Shown here: piece after piece, positions 1 through 11,744 of the stretch
Layout: the number at the start of each line of letters is the position of its first letter
How positions within the stretch are numbered: position 1 is the stretch's first letter
DNA from: Apostichopus japonicus
Lineage: Eukaryota > Echinodermata > Holothuroidea > Aspidochirotida > Stichopodidae
NCBI RefSeq assembly: GCF_037975245.1
Contig: NC_092576.1
Span: 26,611,611 to 26,675,610 of the forward strand
Length of the DNA: 64,000 bases
Reading direction: 5' to 3'
Notes under the pieces: model-generated
What the model was told of the DNA's origin: nothing
The model's database searches: none
The model's input: only the letters and a program-made list of their open reading frames with translations
Made by a program: the position numbers and the translations under genes

Positions 1-58
1 TTACTTTTTTTTTTTAATTCTTTTTCTTTATTAATTCTTTTCTTAACTATACTGTTAG

Positions 59-60
<2 letters not shown>

Positions 61-89
<29 letters not shown>
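61..89. repeat. (TA)n microsatellite
   Basis: An uninterrupted TA dinucleotide run lies just upstream of the PolB-like fragment. A second, longer TA tract occurs at about 36790-36828. No function is implied. Confidence 0.95.
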
Positions 90-93
<4 letters not shown>

Positions 94-297
94 CGACTGC
101 TCCTTCGTTCAGATTGGGTGACTATTGGAACTGCAAAACAATTCAACCCTCAAACGAACTCTCCGTATATTACACTCCCAGTATTAATTCACGTATTAAT
201 TCGAGTAAAATAGGTGTTGACTAGTCATCATGTTGAAACGCCCAAGTTGTCCTTTCTTTATTTTATTTATTTATTTATTTATCTATCAAGGGCAAGT

Positions 298-679
298 CGT
301 ACGGTAGAGAAACCCTCTGAAGATCCCTCAGAAACAGCTACAGCACAACCTTCCTCTCCTCTCAGTGAGCCGTTTGAGGTGTTCTCATCACCACCATCCT
401 CCCCAGTACAACCCCAACCAAATATAAAAAAGAGAAAACCAACAGCGTTATCATGCGAAAAAACGGGTTGCACAGAAGTTTTTACAAGTAGATATGCAAT
501 GCGGCGTCATATCAAAACGGTACATGTGACACCCGTTCTCTTGCAAACGTTGTTGGTTGACTTTTAAAACTAAGTCGAATTTAAAACGTCATGAAAAGAG
601 GGGAAAGTGTCATCCCAATCGAAGTAACAAACAAGAGGTGGATTTGGAAGACGTTCCCAGTTCAAGCAGTACAAATGAG
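298..679 (+). pseudogene. Polinton-type PolB N-terminal exon with two zinc fingers
   Basis: A Ser/Pro-rich segment precedes a C2H2 finger (CEKTGC...F...MRRHIKTVH). After a change of reading frame near 535-541 comes a second finger (CKRC...F...LKRHEKRGKC). This layout is known from the N-terminal extension of protein-primed type B DNA polymerases of Polinton/Maverick and adintovirus-like elements. The exon ends in ...SSTNE at 679, followed by a good splice donor (GAG|GTGAGT). The single-frame shift between the fingers suggests decay or a sequencing indel. The true start is not clear. Partial copies of this exon recur at 34.7-35.0 kb and 41.06-41.19 kb. Confidence 0.6.
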
Positions 680-807
680 GTGAGTTTTCGTTCTTCTATT
701 TAATTTATTTAATTTAATTAATTTATTTCTATTACTTTTTATTTTTTATTTATTTATTTATTTTATATTATTTTTAATTGAATTTATTTTTTCTTTCTTT
801 CTTTGAG
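680..807 (+). other. predicted phase-0 intron in the PolB-like gene
   Basis: It begins GTGAGT after a GAG codon and ends in a T-rich tract plus TTTGAG. Both exon ends fall on codon boundaries and both flanking frames stay open, which supports splicing. No cDNA evidence is available. Confidence 0.5.
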
Positions 808-1701
808 GTAGAACAGTTCGTACCATCATTAAGAGCGGGAACTGTGTCGACACAAGCCTTACCACAAGCAGCACCAGACTTCGATCTCGACGAGGATCCT
901 ATACAGATACCATCTGCGATTCTCGAAGAATTGATGGAAGATTCTCCATTACAACATTTATATAGAAATAATTGGGGCGCCATCAGAACTCACCATCGAA
1001 GAAACAACCGTGTTCAAGATGTTTATAATTTTAGGTTAAGTACTTTAATATCAATCACAAATTCTCATATACGTTATTTAGTAGATTCTGTTTATCACGA
1101 TCAAACCACACAATTTAAGTTAAATGCATCTTTTGGTTTTATGCTGCGCAACAAGTTGAGTGGTGAACTAAGATACTTTCACTCTTCTTTCAATAACCAT
1201 AGACTGTTCGATCGACCTATTGTTGTCGGACAACGCAGTGATATCGATCGATGTATGTCTCTGTTAGAGCAGGTTGATGTCGAGCGGTATCTTTTAAATC
1301 AAAGACCAGAGTCTGTATGGGTGTTAGATCTAATCACCAACATGACCGTCTACGTTAATAAGTTAAGACCGTTTGCATTGGTAGGTGCCCCACCTCACAA
1401 TCTTCCCCGAGAAATCGTAGATCATAGGTATATTTTATCGATGGCAGTGAACAAAAGAAGAAATTCACTCTACACAGATAATTTATGTTTTTTCAGATGT
1501 TTGGCTCATCATTTAAAGTCTGTCGGAATTAGTTCGGAAACACCAGTAGCCTTGTATAATCGATATCAAAATACCTTCGACGGGCAGACTACAAGTGCAA
1601 ATGCTTTCGAAGGTGTTACTTTTCTAGAATTAGGTCAAATTGAGAAAATATTTGAATGTAACATATATGTATACGAGTTGAAATGTAGCACAAGTGGTTA
1701 G
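808..1701 (+). pseudogene. Polinton-type PolB N-terminal region (exon 2), truncated
   Basis: An open frame of about 298 codons follows the predicted intron. It contains blocks familiar from the region upstream of the exonuclease in Polinton/adintovirus PolB: LNASFGFMLRNKLSGELRYF, PESVWVLDLITNMTVYVNK, and near the end DNLCFFRCLAHHL. The expected continuation (ADxE exonuclease and palm motifs) is missing. The frame stops after ...ELKCSTSG, so this is a truncated gene. PolB exonuclease sequence resumes only at 20.6 kb, separated by unrelated repeats. A decayed second copy lies at 37.29-38.22 kb. Family assignment rests on remembered motif patterns. Confidence 0.6.
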
Positions 1702-3027
1702 AGGACGAGGGGTACTTTGACTTTTCGTGACCTCAAATGGCTTGTGTCTCCGAAGTTTTGACACGGCGAACACCAACTCCGCGAAATAAATGTCAGCAAA
1801 ATGGTGAGTAAATATGAGATAAATGTGTCAGGATTAACATTTAACCATAATCTTTAAAAGAATGACCTTTGCCATATTGTATTGCATTGGTTCGTTGTGT
1901 GTTCCGACTCAAAAACATTGAAATATCGTCCGTTGACCGCATTTTATCTGCCAACTTGGTACTCTTTGCGTACGTTAAATTAGTTTAATACAGGCAGTCA
2001 CTGCTAATGATTACTAGTGGTATCATTGACTGATATTGATAAATTGTCACAATTTCTTACAAAGGAACTCTGTTTGAAGCCCGGACCAAAAGAGCGGTAT
2101 AGTTGCACTTGCAGCCCTTACTGTTTGGTCGAGCTGGACATTGCTCACAGAAGTTAAGAGAAGTGGAATCTTCACATAGACCAAAACGGATATAAGGATG
2201 TGGAAATTTATTCCAAAAATATTAGTACTAAGTAGTACAGAGATGTCAGCTTCTGTACCCCCTTCAATCCCTTTGTTTTAAGGGGTATGACGTCATTTGT
2301 TATGAGGGGATGACGTCGTGATCATCCTTCATCATAAAGATGACCATAAGGGATGACGATAGGGATCATATACAGATTGCCAAAAGGGATGACGTAATTA
2401 AATTTGACATCCATGGAGTTGATGTTTAGTTGCAGGCTATTGATTGTTACATGTTTGAGTCTGGAGGAGATTAGAGCACCATGGATGTGGCTTGTTCGTG
2501 GATTAAGTTTAAAAATAAAAACGAGTTGAGATGTGGCGGCTCAGAATTGACTACAAGAAATCACTTCGCGGCTAGCGTATCAACAAAGCTATTTTTTTCT
2601 CTCCATTTTTACGATTCACGAACACCCCATACGGTGTAACTGACACAGAGACTGTTCCTTATCGTTCTTCTGTTTCGTGTGGGTGCGCGTGTTACCGATT
2701 CGGATACGACATGAGATATTGTATGTCCAATGTCCTAGATAGATAACGACAGATCAAGGCCAGAGAAGAAGCAACCGATGAAAACAGAGACAGGTTAGTT
2801 GTTAAGGTTTCACCTTTGGTAAAGATTATCTATAGAAGTTTTGGTGGTTGTGAAGACAACCGACAAACATCTGGTCCAAAGCAGACAGACCTTTATTTCT
2901 CTGGCCTTGTCGAGGAGACATCGTGTTTAAAAGCACCAGGTTTGAACACACATTATTCATTTCTTACTTTTCTTAATATGGCCAACATGCAATTATTATT
3001 TTATTACTATCATTATGCAAGTTTTAT
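1702..3027. other. no gene seen; GATGACG-rich stretch
   Basis: No convincing coding region. At about 2280-2395 there are several copies of GGGATGACG or TGACGTCA-like words close together, which could be decayed short repeats or CRE-like sites. An ORF at 2816-3043 has no recognisable domain and was not called. Confidence 0.5.
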
Positions 3028-3698
3028 TTGCCACCCGTGGTAGAGTCGCAGTTGAATACCAGTGAGCTTGATATATTCGAGGAGAATGAAGAAGTACAAC
3101 CTGAATGGCACTTACCGAATTTTAACCAGGACGGGGTGATGTTCTCACCCGAGAAGATTCGACGCCCTACCGAACTGAAACTCAACCTACCCCCCCCCCC
3201 CCTTTGGGTAAACCAGAACAAAAACTTGAAAAGGAATCGGTCACCAGATTTTCTTTGGGAGGTAAGCGACATGTTGTCGTTAAGGCTTTCCGTTATATAG
3301 CTTTTGTTAACATACGACAATATTTTACAAAGAATGGTCCGAAAGATATCTTTTTACCAGGGAAAAGGGGAATAAATGTACGTGCCTGTCACTGGGAAAA
3401 ACTTTATGGTAAGAAACACGTCATTCACGCCGTAATTGATATCCATATGAACAAAACGCCGATGAAAAGAAGATCATCTTGGAGGACATTGTTTCTTGTG
3501 ATCCAACGTTTTAAAAGTATTGTGTATGTGTGTATCAGAGAATATCACTATGACGACTAACAGATACCAGTGATAGCGGGCAAGAGAGGTCTCAATCTGA
3601 GAATTCCAGAATGGAACGAGCTTTACGAACAATTTCATGTTATCAATGACGCCGTACATAGAGTGAACCGAGAGACTGAACTAAGTAAATGTGGCTAG
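3028..3698 (+). pseudogene. protein with two PC4-like ssDNA-binding domains, frameshifted
   Basis: The N-terminal part is acidic and polar (ESQLNTSELDIFEENEE) and runs into a poly-C tract at about 3190-3201, where the frame changes. The next frame holds a PC4/p15 coactivator-like pattern: FSLGGKRHVVVKAF, VNIRQYF, LPGKRGINVRACHWEKL, HAVID. A second, shorter PC4-like half follows: VYVCIREYHYDD, an in-frame stop, then AGKRGLNLRIPEWNELYEQF and a tail ending at 3698. PC4-fold proteins bind single-stranded DNA. A single-domain relative lies inside the 10.6 kb element at 22534. The frame change at a 12-base homopolymer could be an assembly error. Confidence 0.55.
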
Positions 3699-4795
3699 CA
3701 AGTGACAGCACATGTGACGTCATATATATGTACATACATGTTTTCTGGAACTTGCTGTGAACTTATACCACCTCTCCCCTCTTTACTTCTAAGACGAGAT
3801 CACTGTTATCAATATTCAAAGAAACATCGTAGATTTCCTGTTCGCAGTCATAACCCTTGAAATTGGCCACAGGGGGTACAAAAGGAAAATGAAGCGATAT
3901 ATATTTAGGTGATGAATGCCAGAAGCAATGAAATGTGTTAACCTCCATGCATATCCAACAGGTAGAAGACAGGAAAAAAAAAGCTCCTGGGAGTAAGCTG
4001 TACATTCCATCAGGGGAACCGCAGAGAGAAGTGCCTCTGAGCTTCAGAAAAAGTGGTAAGATCTGAAGATTCTGGCCCAAAAAATATCAAAAAGCAAATC
4101 ATGCAACAGGTAAACAGCAATTATTGGCATCCACATCCATCACGGTTTTCTTGACATATTATAATAATCGTTCATATCATTTTATTTCAGGTGGAGGGCC
4201 AGCAGCTGATTACAGCCCTGCTTATGAGGCTGTTTTAGAGGCAATGGCCCCCAGGTCACAGATGGGGTAAGTGCTCTAGGGAAAACAGAGGCAAACCCGT
4301 TGACTGCTATGAGTCATCACGGGTACAACTGATGTGATATTCATGTTAAAGACCCAATTTGAATGAGTACAAGAAGCCTTTAGTTTTTGGTGGGGGTTAA
4401 AGGTCATTTGTGATCACCAGAAGTCAATCACCAAGCGCTCCAATGTAATATTATACGTAATATTTTTTGGGCTACCCTTGATGAATTATTTTTGTACAGA
4501 TAAAGGGAATAAAAAGTGAAAAATCCTTTCACAGAATTTTAAAGTATTTATCAATTATTCAATTGTAACTTCTTATTAAGAGGACGGATTCACCTGCACC
4601 ATCAGAAATATCACTAATCAGGCAGTCAACCCTTTCCCCAACAGTTGTCCCTCTTCCCGAGTTGTCCCCAAAATAGCATAACCAAATGATACAGACCTCA
4701 TCAGGACAGCCAAGGTGATGATGTAAAAGCAATCAATGGCTGCCTGTGTTGATGATCAGAGAGGAATTATCTGGATGAGCCAGCTGATTCAACTC
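3699..4795. other. no clear gene
   Basis: AT-rich sequence. A short exon-like open segment at about 4192-4266 (flanked by TTTCAG and GGGGTAAG) encodes GGGPAADYSPAYEAVLEAM, which I do not recognise. Nothing else is supported. Confidence 0.4.
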
Positions 4796-5560
4796 GTCTG
4801 AATGGTGACATTTGTGAAGAAAAGGGCTGCTGCAGAGAGATGAGGTATAAGATCCAGTTTGTTGGCACAGGGCTCTCAATATCATGGTCATGTCAGCAAA
4901 GAACATGGTTCTGGTAAATAGTACTCACAACCCCTTTTAAAAAAAGATGTTTGCTCGAATAGATTTATGTTTTATCTGGGAACAGTTTCTTCAAGATGAA
5001 GCATTTCTGTAAAACTGTTGGGTTAGCCTCCATTTCAGAAGATACGTTTTACAGAGTGCAGAAATGGTATGCAGCCCCAGTGGTAGATACATACTGGACT
5101 AAGATGCAAATGAGTATTCTGGGGAGCATTGGGAGAGATGACGTTATTCTTGCTGGAGATGGTAGGAGCGACTCGCCAGGACATAGTGCCCAATACTGCA
5201 GTTCTGTTTTGACAGGAAAACAAGAAAAAGGTGCTGCATGTTGAAACGGTTCGATGTGACGGAGGCAGCAGGGAAGAGATTGGAGAAATTTGGGTTTGAA
5301 CGGGGCTTGGACTTCTTGTTGTTCAGAATACGGGGAAATTAGTTGTCACAGGTGGACACCTTCAAATTTCACGAAAAAACCCAGGACGTGACACATTTAC
5401 ACGGTGTTTGAAATTTGGCATGGAGCGAAGAGAATTGGCATACCGGTAAATTTAGGTGGAGATGGGAGGAGCGACAGCCCAGGCCAGTCTGCCAAGTATG
5501 GTTCATACACCTTTCTTGGTAGTAATTTAGAATCCGTACCATCCGATGGGGTGAGCGTCG
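4796..5560 (+). pseudogene. DDE-type transposase fragments (GDGRxDSPGxSAxY family), copy 1
   Basis: The ORF at 4996-5244 carries ISEDTFYRVQKWY and then ILAGDGRSDSPGHSAQYC, a signature I associate with a large family of uncharacterised transposase-like proteins in aquatic invertebrates. A second, separate GDGRSDSPGQSAKYGSYT occurs at about 5455-5510, so two copies are juxtaposed. Frames are broken and splice-like gaps occur. Other parts of the same family lie at 12.5-13.1 kb and 18.4-19.8 kb. The superfamily name is uncertain; Kolobok-like is possible. Confidence 0.5.
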
Positions 5561-5792
5561 TTAAATAGGGCTTGGATACTTTGGGGGACTAAAAGAGTTT
5601 GGCGGTTTTAATGAAAATAGTACGGTAGCTTCAGCGCTTATGTCCCTTCATTGTCCCCATTTAACATCCCCTACACCATCAACCGTAATTCTCTCTGTTC
5701 TTTCTGTATTCCTCACTTGTTTGCTCGGATGAGACCTACACATCTATGAGAAGAGAAGGAAGAACATGATTAAAAACATGAGAAAAACATAA

Positions 5793-5866
5793 CAGTAATC
5801 GAACCCGGGATTGTTAGGATGCGAATTAATAATAGCGCATACTCCTAACCGATGAGGCTGAGAGCC
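5793..5866 (-). repeat. tRNA-like SINE fragment
   Basis: The minus strand reads ...AACAATCCCGGGTTCGATTA, a good B-box-like motif, downstream of GGCTCTCAGCC...GGTTAGGAG, an A-box-like start. The cloverleaf is poor, so a tRNA-derived SINE is more likely than a functional tRNA. Confidence 0.4.
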
Positions 5867-6214
5867 GGATGAAAATTTGGCGTTTGGAAGAAAAATTGAA
5901 ACCTCAACTTTTCCTTTATTACAATATTTGCATATTCATTGCCATATAACAAAAGCAAAATAATGAATATGAAATACGATCATGAATATATAACAAATAT
6001 GTAATAAATAACATGAATAAGAGCACAATTAAGAGCAAATAATGAATATGTAATAACTTATGTTGAATAAACATCCTTATTGACAACTAATTCCATTGAA
6101 ACGTCTTCTTTTCTGATGGTCTACTGCAGTAAGACTTCAGCAGGTGCTTATACCCCACTAATCCTGCAGCAGCTCTGTTTAAAGACACACCTTAGCCTTA
6201 AAGTTGTAGCCAAG

Positions 6215-7390
6215 TTTGTAACTGATAAAATGGCAGAAGTTCCATCCACCTCTTAGAATTCCAGCTATAGTCGTTCTCTAGCAAATACAAACAAGCCAAT
6301 GACATATGACAGACTCAACGAAGATGTATTGAAGGACAAGCTGACAACTTTAACTTGGTTAATGTTCAAGGGAGTGATTATGAAAGACTCGGAATGCTCC
6401 ATTTGTGGCGGCAAAATGAAGATAGAAGCCATCTCTGGGCAAAAGGCAACGAGTGACGGCTACAGGTAATAACAATTTGTCGTCATATGTTCTAATTATC
6501 TTATTCAAGAGACATAATGTCAACCTTGATAATTATTTCTGTTAATCCATATCCCGCTTACTATCTCTCTCCCACATTGATGTGATCACTCCCTAACTCC
6601 ACCTCCCGTTCTTCTATCTCCTAACCCTATTCCCTACTTCTTAACCGCCTACTCCCTTCTTTGTAACCCAACTCCTTCCCCCTATGGACCTTCCTAACCT
6701 CTATTTACTTATGTCAAAATCTCTCTTCACGTACATAGATGGAGATGTCCGCGAGAAAAAAAAAACTCCTGGTTCGAGGAGGCCAACCTGACCATTAAAG
6801 AGCTCCTCCAATTCACGTACTGGTGGAGTCGTTAAGTATCCCAGGATTTCCTGGAGCACGAGCTGGGGCTTTCTTCTGCAACATGTGTGGACTGGTCGTA
6901 AGTCTGCGAAGCCGTGATCATGAACACAGATAGGTTGAAGCGGCATCCATGTAGAGATCGATGAGAGCAAGTTTGGCAAACGCAAGTATAATAGGGGAAG
7001 AAACCAAGACGGACAGTGAGTTTTTTGAGGCAGAGAGTTGGAAGACGGGCAAAATGTTTATGGTGCCAGTGGAGAAAAGAGATGAGAATAGCCTTATAAC
7101 ACTCATAAAAAAGTCCACATGGACTGCTGGAAGGCCTGTGATTGCCTGAGTAAAGAGGGGTATACTCATCTGAAGGTCAATCATTCTGTGGAATTCGTCA
7201 ACGCAGAAACAGGAGCGTGTACCAACCACATAGGGAATGAATGGATGCACGAAGCATTCCCATATGAATGACTACTTGGCAGAACATCTGTGGCGTTCGA
7301 AAGTAAAGCATGAAGGTCTGGACCATTTCATTCAGTTCCTGTATTCCGTTTCTCCTGTTTTACAATAGCACGTGGCACAGTCCGTACGTT
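6215..7390 (+). pseudogene. Merlin / ISXO2-like (IS1595 family) transposase relic
   Basis: Pieces appear in order but in changing frames. An N-terminal zinc-ribbon-like part (CSICGGKMKIEA...SDGYR) sits at about 6395-6465. A middle segment (SWFEEANLTIKELLQFTYWW) lies near 6765-6830. The start of the DDE domain (VEIDESKFGKRKYNRGR) is near 6955, and DCWKACDCLSKEGYTHLKVN followed by VEFVNAETGACTNHI at about 7120-7235. VEIDESxFGxRKYxRGR and DCWKAY are hallmarks of ISXO2-like/Merlin transposases. Multiple stops and shifts show it is dead. Fragments of a close copy occur at 42.3-42.94 kb. Confidence 0.7.
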
Positions 7391-8320
7391 CAGAAGCCCG
7401 TTTAGGAACCCTTTAATTCATTTTGAACTCATTTTTTACTTCAATCAAGCGAATCATTGACGCGGTGCACCTATTGACTGATTTGTTATGCTCTTAAGTT
7501 CTAATAATGTTGTATTTGATTATTTTTATTGTCGTGTTAACTTTTTACATTTTATTAATATTGAGCTTTACGCTAACCGAGTATACCCTTTAATGTTAAA
7601 TAATAAAATGACTAAAGACTGTTATTCTGTGGCTCATTGTATTCATTTTGAACACTACCCCTTAAAATAATACAAAAAATAAAGGCTGTCATTTGGAACT
7701 GGAATTTCCAATTAATTGTTCCTGAACTGAACAATACTGTTATTATATTATTCAAACGAAGGCGAGGTTCGAAATCAAATTTGACCAATAAAAGTGGGCG
7801 GAGCATGAGTACAAATATGAAAACTGTTATAACTCTGTCATTCCTCAAGGTATTTTATAAATGTTGGTCTCTCCAGGAGATGCGTTTTCGTCTATTTGGA
7901 AGAAAACTTGACTGATTTGTGTGGGTGTTTAGGCATTTTCCTACAAAAACCCCGAAAAACAAAATGGGAGCCTACTTTTCATAACATTTGCAAATAATTC
8001 TGTGTGTTTATTGTCTTTCCCAGATTCCAAATTTTGTGACCTATCCATCAAAGTAAACTTCCTAATAGACAATATGACCCTATTATACTAAAAATCAGCT
8101 CTATCTGAGATGCACTCCCATAATATTAATTACATGTAAAAACCATATGCTCAATTAAAAACCAATGAGATTTAGGAGAGAATTGATATAAATATGTAAT
8201 GTTTTTCAGTACGGTTTTGACCATGAAACTCTTCCTGTGAACACTTATATTTCCACAGACCAGATGATGGGAACAGCAGACTGGGAGGTTTCTTAATTTG
8301 ATAGGAGTTCATGTGACCAA
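7391..8320. other. no gene seen
   Basis: AT-rich sequence with short ORFs only. Nothing recognisable. Confidence 0.5.
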
Positions 8321-8587
8321 ATGCTGCAAGATCAGTTACTTCATCCACATTCAGATGAAGCTACCCTGTCTGATGAAATTTACGATGCAAAGTACATACG
8401 ATGCAAAATTACACCATCTGTAAAAGACGAATGGCAGGCTCACCGGAGCAGTCTATTTAAATCTCTAAGGAGAAGCAATTATGTGTTGCATGTGATAGGA
8501 GAACGCATTGCGCCCGATATTGTACATATAGTTTCATGGATACAAGTGGTTACAAATTTTGCATGTAGATGCTGTTCACGTTCGTGA
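8321..8587 (+). CDS. small ORF of unknown nature
   Basis: An 88-codon ATG-started frame, polar in its first two thirds and ending CRCCSRS. I recognise no domain, there is no second copy in the window, and no clear regulatory context. It may be a remnant of one of the transposons around it or chance. Listed only because it is one of the few ATG-started frames in a gene-poor stretch. Confidence 0.15.
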   Translation: MLQDQLLHPHSDEATLSDEIYDAKYIRCKITPSVKDEWQAHRSSLFKSLRRSNYVLHVIGERIAPDIVHIVSWIQVVTNFACRCCSRS

Positions 8588-10925
8588 AACAGGTGGTAAC
8601 AGTACAAACATGGAAAGACTATCATCTGAAAGGAGGCTAGATTATTTAACGACAATTGTAAATGTTACTGAGGTTTGAACTGATGCCCATATCCAGACCA
8701 CAGCACTCATCAAAAATTGTGAGAAATATTTAATTGTAGAGCATGCATTGATGTATCTAAAATAAAGTATGTGGACACTGAAACCCTGACATTCATTTGG
8801 TTTCTGTATTTTTGAAGACACCTATGCCTAACCAACCAACACTGAAATGTTCAGCAAGAGCATACCATTCTGTAAGCGGTGAAATATGCTAGGCCATGGC
8901 CCTATATTCTGTTGGACTTCCAATATGATAATATGCCTAGGGTATGGTACCAAGTCCAATTTGCATAGGCCTAGTTACATTTACTACATTGGTCCAAGTA
9001 GACTGGGGCATATCAAAAACAACCCATCAGTCTTCCGTTATTTGTCTTTTATAAAAATGACATTAAAGTTTATCCTCCGAAGATAACAATCCAACCATAA
9101 CTTTCACTTTTACACAGTTGCATGGCTTTTTTTGTGTGGAAATGTGCGCAATTAAAAAACCTTACAGATATAAAAAAAAAAAAAACATGAAAAAAGGTGG
9201 TAGCCTACGTGATGTGCTAAGCCAAAAAATTTGGTCTAATTTTGATAGTTTACAAGTTTACCATAAGCATTGTTCATCTTGTTACAATTTGGTAGTTGCC
9301 AAATTCGCACTCTTCACTGAAAACCATAACTATGAAAGATGCATGTATCCAAAATCCATCAATTAATAAACCTAGCTTAGCCTCATAACAATTTGATTGG
9401 CCGAAAAATATGAAGTGAATATATATTGTATGCTATACTAAATTAGATATTGACAATGTTTTCATGTTCAAATAGGTGTAAGATGAGGTATAAAACCTTC
9501 CACATTAATTTCTATTACTTTCATTAACTTCTTAATATCTTGCTATAGTTATTATCACTACTAACATCGTACTGCCGCCACTGGTTATGTTTGCTCTCCA
9601 TCTCTACTGTATTAGACCATATAAATATCTAATTTAGCTTTTAAACAGTTTGTACTACACTGTAGTTCTACTATGCAGGCCGTGAATTTGCAATAGCTGC
9701 ATGATTGTTTTTTTAAAGAATAATTCGAAGTCCTGTTCTACCTGTAGCAAAGAGAACAATATGCAAACAGTGCTGATTTGTGTTTGCACCATTATTTACC
9801 TGAGAATCTGAGGTTAAACTTAAGCAATGAAACAAAACTTGCTTGTATATGATCCATTTACAAATGATAGTCCCCGAGTTTCAATGATCAGTTCGTATTA
9901 ATGTTAGCTAGGCTTAACAATTATTTTGGGGAGGCAGATTTAGGGGGCAAGCAAAATTCTGGAAATCAAATGGAGATTTATTTCAAACGTTACCTCCCCA
10001 GATTAACCTCTACCAAAGTTGTGTATGTTTTCATAGCTGGTTTTTCATATCATTAGTTTACAGGAAATACAGACACACAGCATACAGACATCTTGTACGG
10101 ATGTGCTGGAAGTTTTTAGGGAAGGCGGTTCCGTGTTGTTCTCCTGAGCGGTAAGGAGGATTCGAGATGCTTTTCCATCTGAACGGTATGAATGGTGTAA
10201 ACTACCGAGAATGTGGACTGTGTATGCCAAGTCAAAGTATCATTTCTGCAGTTTTATTGAGTTTTGGCTGAATGGTTAACATTTTGGAATTCCAGCATAC
10301 ATTTTTCTGGTTCATGAAATAAACTACATCTTGGATGAAGTTTGTCATTGTTCGATTGACCTCGATGATTATACAATATCTCTTCAGAAGTTTTCAAAAG
10401 CCACCAATACCCACCCCTTCAATTTTGGCAATTACATAAACAATAATAAATGTTTTATATTTATTATCTTTTGTAGGGAAAGCCGTGACTTCTATAAGCC
10501 TGCCAACAGAACCTCTATGATTGAAATGTGAAATATACTAGCCTAAAATAGAATAACAGTTTCAATGGAGTAGCTTAAAACAAAGTCAATAAGATTTTAT
10601 TAATAAAAGTAATTAAAGATGAATCTGAAAGTATTCATAAATCCATGGAGTGTCAACGTCAGATGATAATAAATGTGACAAAAAATAAACATTATATCCC
10701 ATGCGGGAAAGAAGCAGCAAATTTCAGTCGATTCATTTCGATAAAAAAGATTAAAAAAATGTACAACACGTTTCAACACCAAATTCGCATAGAAATAGTA
10801 TTAAGTTAGCATGAAATTTATATTTATGAAGTCTAAGCTCGAGGAATGCTTATTTAGTTAGTTGATTGCTCCCCCACTACAATGAACAAAAATTAAAAAT
10901 TGGGTGGCCATCAACCACTGCAGCA
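8588..10925. other. no gene seen
   Basis: About 2.3 kb of AT-rich sequence with poly-A runs near 9173-9186. Short frames at 9118-9366 and 10331-10531 have no recognisable domains. Confidence 0.45.
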
Positions 10926-10929
10926 AAGC

Positions 10930-11035
10930 TTTGATGAGCCAGGCAAAAGGTGGGATTGAACCCGGAAGTTCTTGAGATAGTGTTTACAAGCCGAGGCATC
11001 ACACAAACGCGCACGCCATCACCGTCGCATAGATC
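10930..11035 (-). repeat. possible tRNA-derived SINE fragment
   Basis: The minus strand contains CCGGGTTCAATCCCACC, a B-box-like motif, but the A-box region is not convincing. Confidence 0.3.
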
Positions 11036-11188
11036 CTTCGGCAAGTGACGGCTTTTGAAATCTGCTTCGGTGTTTTTTTTATGGCTGCCTCTTTATTTGG
11101 ATGAACATCAGAGCTTGCAAGTGGTGGTTGGCTCTTCTCTGACATGAACAGGACACTTCTCTCCTGGAGTACCACTTCTGCAGAAGTT

Positions 11189-11345
11189 GTGCTTTTTACG
11201 TAAATCGCCATGGGGATACAAAACGTCACGGCCAAACGGCACTACCGAACCATCCCATTCTTGCAAACGAAACTCAGGTCAAGCGAGCCAAAAAAGTACA
11301 TACGCCCAGCGACCTGCATAGACAAACCGCCCAATCACCCACTCA
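11189..11345 (-). repeat. repeat family A copy 1 (shared 3' tail)
   Basis: The plus strand starts GTGCTTTTTACGTAAAT, then AAAACGTCACGGCCAAAC and GGCACTACCGAACCATCC. Clear copies occur at 16605, 43421, 43648 (opposite orientation) and 44375. Read on the minus strand the family ends ...CACGTAAAAAGCAC, the same terminus as the LINE-like family in this window. Confidence 0.75.
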
Positions 11346-11635
11346 AACATCCCCAATTTTTTTTGTATTACTTCTCTCTACTAGGTAATTGAAAAATACT
11401 TCATGCATGAGATGATTTGTCTGACTTTGAGGAGCCTCAAAATCTACATCAGTCTGTGGATGTTTCCAAGGGCTTTGAAACGGTATTGGATGCTTTTGTT
11501 GATTACAGATGATTGAAACCAATAAAATTAAGCTGGTATGATACTGGTTCACATTTTCACAGTTAAACAATGAAAATAAAGTGGTTGTTTGGACCCACTC
11601 TTTACAATTGTACAGAACATTGAAAATTTGTATTA

Positions 11636-11744
11636 GCGCTTTTTTTACGTGCTAAGAAAACGGACACGGACCAAAGGTCAACAGAACCAAAACCAATTCT
11701 AGTCTGTAATACAACAACTGAAACCCATCAATCTCTCACTAACG
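11636..11744 (-). repeat. LINE 3' tail copy, 5'-truncated
   Basis: The reverse complement matches the GT-rich sequence at 16410-16524 and 37330-37449 (GTGAGAGATT ... GACCTTTGGTCCGTGTCCG ... ACGTAAAAAAAGCGC). It is a 5'-truncated copy of the presumed 3' UTR of the LINE-like element at 14.7-16.5 kb. Confidence 0.65.

Noticed and set aside
87-104. residues 87-104 of the array protein as a definite transmembrane segment
   Set aside because: The stretch includes Gln and Asp and is short. It could equally be a buried helix, so no membrane claim is made.
2270-2400. clustered TGACGTCA-like words as a regulatory module
   Set aside because: No supported gene is nearby, and the words look like a decayed short tandem repeat.
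5793-5866. functional tRNA gene on the minus strand
   Set aside because: Only B-box and weak A-box similarity; no proper acceptor stem or anticodon arm could be drawn. SINE-like instead.
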